From: Eucommia ulmoides
Taxonomy: Eukaryota; Streptophyta; Magnoliopsida; Garryales; Eucommiaceae
Direction of reading: 5' to 3'
Assembly (NCBI GenBank): GCA_016647705.1
Contig: CM028335.1
Span: 15,583,905-15,647,904, forward strand
DNA: 64,000 nt
Numbering within the stretch: the stretch's first letter is position 1; every line of letters begins with the position of its first letter. Shown here in pieces: positions 49,600 through 61,026 of this stretch. Position numbers and translations under genes: made by a program. The notes below the pieces were generated by a model. It did no database searches and was not told the DNA's origin. It saw only the letters and a list, made by a program, of their open reading frames with translations.

Positions 49600-50762
49600 G
49601 CCCTGAGAAATCGGGTCGTTATCATAAATTAGACTATCAACTCATGATTTACGTAAACCTGATGTGTTTTTTATATAAAGATTCGGTGTTGGGCATTCAT
49701 TGGTTAAAATGGATGGGTGGTTAAATCGATTGCAAAAGACTAGGGCGTTAGATTTTTTTTTTGAGTAGGGTATTCTCAGTTGAAGGTTAGAGACTGTGAC
49801 GTGTTGAAAACGGTGATCCGGTCGAGAGTAGAGAGAAGCATGTAGAACGTCTCCAGAATGTGTTGTTGATGCTGCAAGAAAAACGATTGTGTGCCAAATG
49901 CAATAAATATGAATATTGGTTGGATTGAGTGGAAAATTGGGACGAGTGCTCTTAAGACATAATATTCAAGTGAATCCAAAAAGAGTCGAAGTGGTGGGTT
50001 GATGGAATATGGAGAAGGCTGAGAACGCGTGACTGGAATCTGAAACTTGTGGAGTGGTAGTGATTATGGTTACCTTAACAACTTCACAATATTTCTGGTA
50101 TGACGGGATTTGTGCTTTGAGGCGAAAATCGAGAAAACGTGGTTGCGCATATTTGGGTTGCTTATACTAATGTATGGGTCAAGTTGAGATCCTTGTGAGT
50201 TTCGTTGGTAGTTGGTCAGATGACCACGTTATTCGAACTCGTGATGTGAAATCGACTTTGATCGATGGTGTGGTAGGAGCTCAGAAGTTGGATGTCTGGT
50301 TGGGAAGATTAGAAAGGAAGGAAATGGACAATGGTCACAGGACTGACTATCGTGTCAGAAATAATGACGAAATTGTAATGATTTGAAATAGATTGCATGT
50401 TTCTAATGATGCCCATATAACGGAAGAAACCTTAAAAGTGGTGCATAGTGCAATATATGTAATGTCGCGGTAATATCAACTCTATTAATATTGCGTGAGT
50501 ATTATTAGTAGATTTAAATGGAATTGGAAAAGCGCGACATTTGTTGTTAGGTGTTTTCTTTGGTTAAGTAGTAATATTCAGGAAGGTTATTATAACCTTG
50601 ACCTATTCCAGAAGGGAAAGGGGAGAGTAGTTCGAGGAATATTTTCTTGATGCATATGCCAAGTATATATATATTGACGGGATTGTTTGATTGCATGATG
50701 CACCAGTTCAATACAAATGTCGCACAAAAGTGGAAAAATAAAATAAAAATTTGGATGTTGAC
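49600..50762 (+). pseudogene. Gypsy pol remnant, first part: protease, reverse transcriptase end, integrase zinc region
   Basis: 49660-49740 reads KDSVLGIHWLKWMGG, matching the VILGMDWL segment at the end of a gypsy protease. 49830-49960 reads a KHVERLQNVLLML-like then KRLCAK.NKYEYWLD segment, the C-terminal part of the reverse transcriptase after the catalytic motif. 50174-50470 reads AQKLDVWLGRLE, EMDNGHRTDYRVRNNDEIVM and KVVHSAIY, the start of the integrase with its HHCC region. The reverse transcriptase catalytic core and most of RNase H are deleted. Many stops. The reading continues at 59442. Confidence 0.72.
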
Positions 50763-50766
50763 TTAT

Positions 50767-52351
50767 TGATAGGTGTAAATTACCTATGTATTTCCAATAT
50801 GAATTTGTTAGTTTTTGAGTACATTTATGGTTATTTTTATATGTTTTAATATATTTTTATTCTTTTTGTATTAAAATAGGTGCGTGGGGTGAAAAGGTGT
50901 GAAATCGGAGTGAAAACGATGTGATCGAACCAAAGCCGACGAAGTTACGGTGAATAAATGAGCAAGAAGGCAACATTGTGAAAGAAGCCCACCGCCTAGG
51001 CGTCCAGACCTTCGCCTAGGCTGTAAAGATTCTAAGAACATTTCCAAGTCCACCGCCTACTTCTTCGCCTAGGCGGTCACCAAACCTTCAAAGTCGGTAC
51101 AGGTGCTGTAACTTCAAGACTATTTTGGACTATGATGAAATTTGATTTTGGAAACACTCAAACCATGGAAGTTGTATATCTTTGTCGTATATTTCCATAG
51201 GTTTTTGAATCACCTCAATCGGAGTTTGGATGAAGAAGTTACAGTTAAAACAAAATTCAAACCTGCTGTAACTTCGCCTAGGCGAAAATTCGGTAGAAAG
51301 TTAACTGACCTAACTTTGCCTAGACGAAAACCTCTGCGCAGAATATATATTTTTGAGATATTTTTTGGCCTATTTATACCCTTTTCTCCTTCTCTCTTCC
51401 TTCTTCTTGAGCTCCTAAGGCCTTAGGCCATATTTTAGGGTTAGGATAAGGGATTTTTGAGGGAGAGCTCTCAACCCGAGGTGGAGGATCAATGAGGAAG
51501 CGATCGAATGACGTTTCTAGCGGCAAATCTTTAGATATCGGCTAAGTCGCTCGTTTCTTCTCTTTATTTTCTTCATTTTGGTAGTTGTTAAGCATGTTTA
51601 GCTCGTTTTACATTGTATAAACGGTTAGAGCCATGAGTTAAACATAGATTGTAATAGGGATTAACGTATTATTTATGAAAATGTAGTTTTGGTTGAATTT
51701 GTGTTTCGTTTATGGTTGTTCCTTATAATTTCGATTGTGTTTCCGTGTTTTCTATGATTATATGCTAGTTTATATATATTGAGAATATGGGATTTGGCAC
51801 TCGGGAGAGGTAACCCCGGATTCGGACTAGGGTTAACACAACATGACAATCTAACGACCCGGAAGGGCGTTAGAAAGTGTGCAATCAATAACGTTGGGGA
51901 GAGACTTACGTGACCTAGAGTCGTTAGGACATTGAGGAGGACTTCGACATTGACATGAAGTCACGTATTCTCCCATCTTACACTTGGAAGAGGTGGCGAG
52001 AGAGTTTACAATCCAAGATTGTCGGATACGCCGAACGCTGTTAATCTTAACTAAAACGAAATCAAACGCATTTAAATAAATAAAGTTAATCCTTAGGCAA
52101 TCTACTCTCCTAAACAATCTCAAATTAGTATTTATAGTATAGTTAACTTAATTAGTATTTTATTTTAGTATTAGTATTAAATTAAATTCTATTTTTAGCA
52201 CCTAGATAAAATTAGATTACGACAATCGCGACACTCGATAATAATCTCCACCAATCCCTGTGGATACGATACCCGACCGAAAGGTCCACTATACTAAAAC
52301 TTAATCCGTATGCTTGCGGTAAAAGTGACAGCACTTATTTAGCGGCCACCA
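50767..52351 (+). mobile_element. Left LTR (+) of the composite, Athila/Tat-like
   Basis: About 1.59 kb, TGATAGGTG...GGCCACCA, followed by spacer AGTTTT and PBS. It is related to, but clearly more diverged from, the three other LTR copies in the composite. It contains CGCCTAGGCG at 50993, 51066 and 51275, and the 'cactcgggagaggtaac' phrase of the family. Confidence 0.72.
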
Positions 52352-52357
52352 AGTTTT

Positions 52358-52405
52358 TGGCACCATTTCCGGGGATCGAACCCGGGTTACCTGCGTGACA
52401 GGTGG
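52358..52405 (-). other. Primer-binding site extended into about 45 nt of antisense tRNA-Asp
   Basis: The plus strand reads TGGCACCATTTCCGGGGATC and goes on through GAACCCGGGTTACC to GCGTGACAGG. This matches, with about five differences, the reverse complement of the 3' 45 nt (including CCA) of plant tRNA-Asp(GTC) as I remember it. An ordinary PBS covers about 18 nt. The match stops in the anticodon stem, and the 5' half of the tRNA is absent, so it is not a tRNA gene. Confidence 0.75.
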
Positions 52406-53308
52406 AAAAAGGGTGAAAATGTGCAAAGTCGGTACAGGTGCTGTAACTTCAAGTCTATTATTGACTATGATTAAATACTATTTTGGAACAACTTAAAACA
52501 TGAAAATTTTATATCTCTCTCTTAGCTTTTCATAGTTTTTTGAATCACCTCAATCGGAGCTCAGACGAAGAAGTTACAACCAAAACAAGAAAGTGCTTCA
52601 CGGCCTAGGTGGAAATAACTTCGCCTAGGCGAAGTAGAGGCAGAAAGTTAACTGACTTAACTTCGCCTAGGAGGAAATTCCTTTACCTAGGCGGATATTC
52701 CTTCGCCTAGGTAAAAATTTGGCAGCACCGAGATATTTTCTGAGATATTTTGAGTCCTTGTGCCTATCATTTTTCCCACTTCCCTAAGGATTTTGGATGT
52801 TTTGAGACCCCCTTTCACCATAGATAGGATTAGATAATTTAGGAGTAGATTAGATTAGTTTTAGGAAGTGTTCTTGGCCAAATCTTAAAGAGCTAAAAGA
52901 GGAAGATCATCAATGGCGAAGAGGAAGCTCGGGAGGATCGTTTTTTGGCGAAAGTGGACTACTCCACTTTGAGATTTGATTTTTCTTCCTTGGTTCCATC
53001 TTTATACTTAATGTTTATTATTGATGATGATGATATCCTCTTGATTTAATATTATAATGGCTAAGATCATGTTAGTTTAGTTAGATATTAGTTAGGGTTA
53101 GATATAATTCATGTAAATATCTCTTTGGTTGAATATAAGTTATTTTGATAGTTTGTTATCCAATTCCAATTGTGTTTACCGTTATTTCACATTTTTTATG
53201 CTTATTACGATAAGCTGAGAATTCGGGGTTTGACACTCGGGAGAGGTAACTCCGGATTCGGATTAGGGATAAACACAACACGACGATCCAATAACCCGGG
53301 AGGGAGTT
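52401..53308 (+). mobile_element. LTR fragment (+) following the tRNA-derived segment
   Basis: Starts GGTGGAAAAAGGGTG, about 140 bases into the LTR, and ends at 'cccgggagggagtt', well before the LTR end. It is the reverse complement, about nine bases in ten, of 53768-54662. Contains CGCCTAGGCG at 52622. Confidence 0.82.
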
Positions 53309-53316
53309 CAAAAACT

Positions 53317-54800
53317 TGGTAGCACGTGAAATACACCACTACTTACACTCGCAAGTATACTAGGTCAAAGTTTTAATATAGTGGATCGATTAAGAACGGG
53401 TTTCGTGTCCACAGGGAAAGTGTGAATAATTGAGTACCGCAATTTACGTAGTCTCATATTATCCTGACGATTCAATTTAATATTTAAATTAAACTAATTA
53501 AAACTACTCCTAAGAATTAATTTTAATTACACTAATTAACTAGGGATCGATTTCATTCACTTAGTATCTTTTTGTATTAGTTTAGTTATCAATAACGGTT
53601 ATTATCACATTGAACAATCTCGGTATCTATAACTCACTCGCTCCCTCTTCCGAGTGAAAAGCGAGCGAATACATGACTTCGCGTTAACGCCGAAGTCCCC
53701 CTTTAACACCTTTCCGAACACATAGTCACGTGAGTCTTGACCCAATCTCATGGATTGCACACAATCCAATTCCCTCCCGGGTTATTGGATCGTCGCGTTG
53801 TGTTTATCCCTAGTTCGAATCCAGGGTTACCTCTCCCGAGTATCAAACCCTATATTCTCGGTTTATCGTAATAAGTATAATAAACATGAAATAACGGAAA
53901 ACACAATTGGAATTAGATAACAAACCATCAAAATAACTTATATTCAACCAAAGAGATATTTACATGAATTATATCTAACCCTAACTAATATCTAACTAAA
54001 CTAACATGATCTTAGCCATTACACTATTAAATCAAGAGAAGATCATCATCATCAATAATAAACATTAAGTAAAAAGATTTAAACAAGGAAGAAAAATCAA
54101 ATCTCAAAGTGGAGTTGTCCACTTTCGCCAAAGAACGATCCTCTCGAGCTTCCTCTTCTCCATTGATGATCTTACTCTTTTAGCTCTTCAATATTTGGCC
54201 AAGAACACTTCCTAAAACTAATCTAATCTACTCCTAAATTATCTAATCCTATCTATGGTGAAAGGGGGTCCCAAAACATCCAAAATCCTTAGGGAAGTGG
54301 GAGAAATGATATAAATAGGCACAAGGGTTCAAAATATCTCAGAAAATATCTCTGTGTTGCAGGATTTTCGCCTAGGTGAATGAATTTCCTCCTAGGCTAA
54401 GTTAATTCGGTTAACTTTTTGCCGCTACTTCGCCTAGGCGAAGTTATTTCCACCTAGGCCGTGACACACTTTCTTATTTTGGCTGTAATGTTTTCATCCG
54501 AGCTCCGATTGAGGTGATTCAAAAACCTATAAAATTCTAAGAGAGAGATATACAACTTAAAAGTTTTTAGTTATTCCAAAATCGGATTTAATAATAGTCA
54601 AGATTAGGCTTGAAGTTACAGTACCTGCACCAGCTTTGCACATTTTCACCCTTTTTCCACCGTTTTCGCTCGTTTGCCTCTTGTTTGCGTCCCTACACCT
54701 GAATTATATAAAAACAGATTAAAAATAAATTAAATATAAATAAAACACTCAAAAACTACCAAATCCAGTTTAGAAGTAGATAGGTATTTTACACCTATCA
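53317..54800 (-). mobile_element. 3' LTR (-) of the non-autonomous Athila/Tat-like element
   Basis: 1484 bp. Starts (minus) TGATAGGTGTAAAATACC at 54800 and ends ...GTGCTACCA at 53317. It is followed on its own strand by AGTTTTTG, the spacer that normally follows the 5' LTR, not by a target duplication. About 92% similar by eye to the 5' LTR at 57952-59436. Confidence 0.82.
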
Positions 54801-54815
54801 AATACCCCCAAATTT
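54801..54815 (-). other. Polypurine tract
   Basis: Minus strand AAATTTGGGGGTATT immediately before the 3' LTR, preceded by 'gctcgaggactagtaaaat', a phrase typical of Athila/Tat elements. Confidence 0.85.
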
Positions 54816-57800
54816 GAAATTTTACTAGTCCTCGAGCAAAACACTAACACTAAACTAAACTAACTAATGAACTAACTAACTAAAAATGAAAAACTTAAAC
54901 ACAAAGGAAGTAAATGCATGTAAATATAAAGTTCAATCGAAAGGACCAATTTGTTCCTCCCTCAATATCCCTAAATCTCATCAAGTTCGGAAAATAACCC
55001 ACACCAAGTGGTGTTCTAGAATTTCAACGAACAATATCAATAAAAACCATTCTGGATCCATCTAAAGTGTGTGTGTGTGAGAACTCAAATGTATAACTAT
55101 GCAGATACCGGATTGGATTATTCAATTGTTAAGTTCATAACGTATACCGTTTAATGATTCAGGAAAACCATACGCTTGGTTGGGCTTGACTATCCACTAA
55201 TATAGGTTCGGATATTCACAGAGATCAATAGGGCTTGGTTTGGCTTTGGAGAATGACCAAGGGTATCATAGGAATAGAAAATAGCAAATCGGTTTAATTG
55301 ATTGATACCCGAGGTAAAATCGTTTGTCGCTATCCTCTCTCATAACCCCACACATTTAAAGTACAACTCTGAATGAGAATTAAAAATCCTTGTATTCACT
55401 TGTTGAAAGAAAAGAAAATGAAAACTATATTCACATTTTTTTTACAACACTTTCCTAAATTAATTCAAATTATTATAGTTTTAGGAGCGTGCAAAAGAAG
55501 TTAGAGAAACACACCCCCAAATTTATTTGAATTTATAAAATTTTAGGAATATGCAAAAAGATATGGCAGAAACACACCCCCCAAACTTATTTTAGGAGCG
55601 TGTGAAAAGAAATACTAAAGTGACAAGTGAATATACTAATACCGAGTCAATAAAGATTCATCCGAAACCCGACCACTCACTTGATTTCACTCAATTTAAA
55701 AATTAGGCTTAACGACATTGGGTTAGGAAAAATTTAAATGAAAAGAGTATTTGAACATTTTCAGAATTGATTACGTTATCGGTTTCAACAGGGGAAATAA
55801 AGGATGAAATTTTTTAGGTTAGCTACAACAGTTTAAGCGAAAAAATGACAACCTAAATCACGTCTCCGAAATTAACTTACCTAGGATTTCACCTCAAGTT
55901 TCCCCCAAATCAAGTTCTAGATTTCTCATTTTTGTAATAAACTTCATATTGAATAATCAACGTCTAATTGCTCAGATTATTATAAACTGAGTCCGAATGT
56001 CGTGCGGTTTTAGGATCAAGATAATTTTTACCCAATCGATATGTTAAGCACACAAAACACGCATGAAAGGCATTACCCCCGACCTCAATATGCAATTAGG
56101 GGATAATTCTCATCATCAGGACTTGGCCCAAATGAACTTAACAACTAAACAGGCAAATACAACTTCATACATATACTATTCTAAACTAAATCTAATACTA
56201 ACATACATACTAATCTAAAAACTACACATGCAAAAACAAAAATTAAACTAAACTAAACTAGAAATTAAAAGCTAAACATACATTAAAACATAAAATTAAC
56301 ATACATAAATATCCTTCTATACATCAAAAAAAATTGCATTTTGATAAAAAAAAAAATAATTGTTCATCATTTTCTACAAAAAAAAAAAAATCAAAATGGA
56401 TGAACATCCACTATACTAACATCCATTCCATCCCATCCAGGCCCGAACATGGCAGTGTTTAAGTATAAATCAACGAACCCAATAACATATAACATTTTTT
56501 TTTTTTTTTGAAAAAAATGGGTATAAACACATACCTAGGGAATAAGACGTAGAAGTCTCACCCCCTACCGTTCACTGGGAGGAAATTCATCTCCACCACT
56601 ATTACATCAGAATGGATATTGTAGCGGTTGCAAAAAGTGTGGCGGCAATGCCGAAGCGGTCGCACATGAACCTATGGATTTGATCTGGCACACACACTAA
56701 TCACAACGTTTCAACAAAATATGAACGATGTAGCATGCAATTTTGTTTCAAACAATTTAACAATCCATAGAAACTAAGTTATCACCAAAAATCAAACCAA
56801 AATCCCAAAGTGATGAAGAAAATCGCGAAAATGGGGTTGAAAATTGATTTGTGGTGGAAATCGCAAATTTTGTAATATGGAAGGATGATTAAAAGCTATT
56901 GGAACGGTTTGGTTGAGAGGGTTTCGAAATTTGGAAGGTTGAAAGGCCATTTTATGAAGGGGAAGGGTTCTCTTTTTAAAAACTTTCTGATGCTAATTCA
57001 CCTAGGCGGTGGTTTTTTCGCCTAGGCGAAGTAACACCTTTTTGTTTAAAGACCTTTCTGACATTTGTTCGCCCAGGCGGTGGTTTCTACGCCTAGGCGA
57101 AGTTACGCCAGTGTGAAAAATATTGGGTTCTGACGTTAATCCACCTAGGTAGTGGTTTTTCCACCTAGGTGAATTTACGCCAGTGTAAAAACTCAGCCAA
57201 CTACACTATTTCTGCTTAGGCGGTGGTTCTCCGCCTAGGCGGTGGTTTCTCCGCCTAGGCGAAGTTACACCAGTGTGAATTTTGGCTGGATTTCTTCATG
57301 TTTTCACAACTTTTCTCTACGCCACTTACTTCCACTTCGTTCCTTAAACGGTTTTTTAGCACAAAACACAACCCTAAATATCCAAACTCCTAAATTCACT
57401 TCCGAACACGTTCCGAAGCCATGCCGGTTTCCAAAAAGAATAAATAATTAAATAAATAGTAGCAAAAATCGAGCAACTTGATACCCTGAGTTTCATTTAA
57501 AAAAAAATTGCGCTTGAGTTACCGTCCCCAGCTAGACTTTCGTGTGGCTAAACATTTTTCACCAAAATTCCCTATAGACAAGGTATTTGGGCTCAAATGC
57601 TCTGTTGGATCAAGATCATGGCTTGAAGTCGGCTTCTCATCTCTGTCCTTATCATTTTCAATATAAACTCGATCTCAAGATTGAGAATTAAGAATTCCAA
57701 TCTTCTTCATCGTTTCTCGCACGGTTCTCATCTCTGTCCTTATCATTTTCAATATAAACTCGATCTCAAGATTGAGAATTAAGAATTCCAATCTTCTTCA

Positions 57801-57928
57801 TCGTTTCTCGCACGGCTTAATCACACTAACACAATGAAACAAAAATAAAAATTAAAAATAAAACAAAATAAATGTCATGATTAACATTCGACCACTTAGT
57901 CGCAATATCAACTTAAAATTCACACAAT
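54816..57928 (-). other. Internal region of the non-autonomous element, no gag or pol
   Basis: 3.1 kb without a recognisable protein domain in any frame, so the element depended on proteins of an autonomous relative. The part near the PBS (57000-57261 on the plus strand) carries at least four CGCCTAGGCG palindromes and repeated 'gaagttacrccagtgtgaa' phrases. 55430-55610 repeats 'agaaacacaccccc'. A perfect 91-bp duplication lies at 57634-57815. Confidence 0.75.
57634..57815. repeat. Perfect 91-bp tandem duplication
   Basis: 57634-57724 and 57725-57815 are identical, each starting TTCTCATCTCTGTCC and ending TTTCTCGCACGG. Confidence 0.97.
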
Positions 57929-57945
57929 CCCCAGTAACGACACCA
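57929..57945 (-). other. Primer-binding site of the non-autonomous element
   Basis: Minus strand TGGTGTCGTTACTGGGG(ATTG), a mutated version of TGGCGCCGTTGCCGGGGA, the tRNA-Asp-type PBS found in Athila/Tat elements, after spacer AGTTTT. Confidence 0.82.
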
Positions 57946-57951
57946 AAAACT

Positions 57952-59436
57952 TAGTAACGCGTGAAATACACCGCTACTTACACTCGCAAGTATACGAGGT
58001 CAAAGTTTTAATATAGTGGATCGGTTAAGATCGGGTATCGTGTCCACAGGGAAAGTGTGAATAATTGAGTACCGCAATTTACGTAGTATTATATTATTCT
58101 AACGATTCAATTTAATATTTAAATTAAACTAATTAAAACTGCTCCAAAGGATTAATTCTAATTACACTAATTAACTAGGGATCGATTTCATTCACTTAGT
58201 ATCTTTTTGGATTAGTTTAGTTATCAATAACGATTATTATCCCATCCAACAATCTCGGTATCTATAACTCACTCGCTCCCTCTTTCGAGTGAAAAGCGAG
58301 CGAATACATGAATTCGCATTAACGCCGAAGTCCCCCTCGAATGCCTTTCCGAACACATAGTCATGTGAGTCTTGACCCAATCTCATAGATTGCACACAAT
58401 CCAACTCTTTCCCGGGTTATTGGATCGTCGCGTTGTGTTTATTCCTAGTCCGAATCTGAGATTACTTCTCCCCGAGTGTCAAACCCTGTATTCTCGATTT
58501 ATCGTAATAAGCATAATAAACGTGAAATAACAGAAAACACAATTGGAATTAGATAACAAACCATCAAAATAACTTATATTCAACCAAAGGGATATTTACA
58601 TGAATTATATCTAACCCTAACTAATATCTAACTAAACTAACATGATCTTAGCCATTGCAATATTAAATCAAGAGGCGATCATCATCACTAATAATAAACA
58701 TTAAGTACAAAGATGGAAACAAAGAAGAAAAATCAAATCTCAAAGTGGAGTAGTCCACTTTTGCCAAAGAACGATCCTCCCGAGCTTCCTCTTCTCCATT
58801 GATGATCTTTATCTTTTAGCTCTTCAAGATTTGGCCAAGAACACTTCCTAAAACTAATCTAATCTACTCCTAAATTATCCAGTCCTATCTATGGTGAAAA
58901 GGGGTCTCAAAACATCCAAAATCCTTAGGGAAGTGGGAGAAATAATATAAATAGGCACAAGGGTTCAAAATATCTCAGAAAATATCTTTGTGCTGCCGGA
59001 TTTTCGCCTAGGTGAATGAATTTTCGTCTAGGCGAAGTTAAGTCGGTTAACTTTTTGCCGCTACTTCGCCTAGGCGAAGTTATTTCCGCCTAGGCCATGA
59101 CACGCTTTCTTGTTTTGGCTGTAACTTCTTCGTCCGAGCTCTGATTGAGGTGATTCAAAAACCTATGGAAAACTAAGAGAGATATATACAACTTCCACAT
59201 TTTGAGTTGTTCCAAAATAGGATTACATCGTATTCAAGAATAGGCTTGAAGTTACAACACCTGCATCGGCTTTGCACATTTTCACTATTTTTCCACCGTT
59301 TTCGCTCGTTTGCCTCTTGTTTGCGTCCCTACACCTGAATTATATAAAAGAAAAATAAAAATCCATTAAATATAAATAAAACACTCAAAAACAACCAAAT
59401 TTGATTAAGAAGTAGATAGGTATGTTACACCTATCA
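57952..59436 (-). mobile_element. 5' LTR (-) of the non-autonomous element
   Basis: 1485 bp, the right end of the composite. Minus strand starts TGATAGGTGTAACATACC at 59436. Contains CGCCTAGGCG at 59067. Followed to the right by the target copy CTTAT. Confidence 0.82.
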
Positions 59437-59441
59437 CTTAT

Positions 59442-59990
59442 ACGTTTGATAAAGATTAGTGGCTCTTGGAATTCTAAAATCAAATGTGTTGTCGCCGTAT
59501 TGTGATTTGGATGATACTTGTTATCAAAACAAAGTAAGCCGTCATTGTATGAACAGTCCGCGGAAGAAACTCAAAAATTCAGTAGTGAAGGGTGATAACT
59601 TAAATTGGCGTGAAATAAACATAGAAAGTCGGGTAGTTAATCACAGGTAATAATTTTCTATTGGGAAAGCTGTAGAGGGGAAACTGTACTAGCAGAAATA
59701 GATAGTTATTTGAACGTTTGGGTTGAATTTCCATACTCCTTAAGGTGCCTAAGTGGAAGTTGATACTTTATTTCATTTATGGATTACTGATTTATCAGGA
59801 AGTACGATTCAGGTGTTGGAAGATATGTTGAGGGGTTGTGTCATGGAAGTTGCTAGTAAGGGTGATGGTTGTGCAGCGTTAATGAAATTTGTTTACACTA
59901 ACAGATATTTTATCGTCGATCAGGGTGGCATCATATCAAGCGCTATATGGAAAAGATACAGGATTCCAGTTAAATAGACTGAACTAAAAT
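59442..59990 (+). pseudogene. Gypsy pol remnant, second part: integrase core
   Basis: Reading resumes after the composite with RLIKISGSWNSK, comparable to the DRLTKSAHF segment of gypsy integrases. Later, 59753-59977 reads FHLWITDLSGSTIQVLEDML and LMKFVYTNRYF, the segment between the second and third catalytic acids and just beyond (usually FHPQTDGQSERTIQ.LEDML and FAYNNSY). Stops interrupt the middle. Dead integrase. Confidence 0.72.
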
Positions 59991-60108
59991 AGGAGAACGA
60001 TTTTTTTTTCGAGATTTAGAAATAGTTCGATGTGGCTACATTTGTATTGAAAATTGGAAGTTACAGAGATTTCAAGGAAAAATGATAATTTGAAATATCC
60101 TTGGGTTG

Positions 60109-60139
<31 letters not shown>

Positions 60140-61013
60140 TGATGTAATATTTTATAGTTAATAGCTAGAAATTCTTAGAATGTATCGAATCTTTGTGATT
60201 GGGGCGTACCTATGTCCTTGGATTCGTATATATACGTGGATATATGCTTGAAGCATGTTAGGTAGGTTGAAACGGAATTGAAGCTCGTGACCATGTCAGG
60301 GATTTGATCAAATATGGAGGCATGAAAGGAATTCTTATAGATGACCTAGTTGATGTATTTGAGTTGTAGTTATGTGGGTTGGTGCTATCTAGGTGTTGTG
60401 AATGATATCTATATGATTGTATCACGTTTTGAAACTTATTTATGTGGTGGATTGCAAGATATTGAGGTTAATGAGGGTTGGGTTATCGATGCTTATGAGA
60501 CTGGTGGCGATGTTTGTTGAGTTACATGTTGAATAGAAATAATATTGCGAATAGGGTGACTGAAAAATGTCGGAAGAAACGGATAAGTGCTGATTATGAC
60601 GGAATGAGATAAACCTAATTCACTAAGACTATCATAATAGTTTAAAAATATAGGGTATTATATCGTTATTGATTGTAATTTTATCAGAGTAGCGCAGCGG
60701 AAGCGTTAGAGATATGAAATAGTTTATTACTTGTGTTGGGCGTTACCAACCAAACTGCACCCTGTTCGTTGGACATTAGATATAATATTAGCTACTGCGA
60801 ATGAAATTATTGCAATGAATGTGGAAATGATTTGACGGAAATTGTCGGTTACAAATTAAGGGTGAAGTTAGGTTATGGAACCCTACATAGAAACCAATTA
60901 GTCTAGAATAAAGTGTGACAAATGTAACTATGTGGTGCACGTCTGATGTATTAATGTTTTGATTAAGTTATTAATTTTTATTGGTTGATAAATTTTGGGA
61001 CGAAATTTCTTTT
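59991..61013 (+). other. Gypsy 3' pol end, unreadable
   Basis: Expected to hold the integrase C-terminus and chromodomain; no domain is readable. A (TA)n run lies at 60111-60134. The final 'gggacgaaatttcttttagg' before the polypurine tract is the conserved nucleotide hallmark of the lineage. Confidence 0.5.
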
Positions 61014-61026
61014 AGGAGGAAAGGGT
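61014..61026 (+). other. Gypsy polypurine tract
   Basis: AGGAGGAAAGGGT directly before the 3' LTR start TGTAAGACCCGGAC. Confidence 0.88.

Larger units (their letters stand above)
50767..59436. mobile_element. Inverted composite of Athila/Tat-like LTR elements inserted as one unit
   Basis: Both ends are LTR starts in opposite orientation: left TGATAGGTGTAAATTACC, right ...GGTATGTTACACCTATCA. One perfect duplication CTTAT (50762-50766 and 59437-59441) brackets the whole, and the gypsy integrase reading resumes across it. Inside, left to right: LTR (+), PBS with extended antisense tRNA-Asp, LTR fragment (+), then a complete non-autonomous element (-) of 3' LTR, polypurine tract, internal region, PBS and 5' LTR. 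No simple nesting of intact elements gives two LTR starts at the ends with one target duplication. Confidence 0.75.

Noticed and set aside
52358..52405. A real tRNA-Asp gene on the minus strand
   Set aside because: The 5' half of the tRNA is missing and the CCA is encoded, which plant nuclear tRNA genes lack; the LTR-adjacent position fits a PBS.
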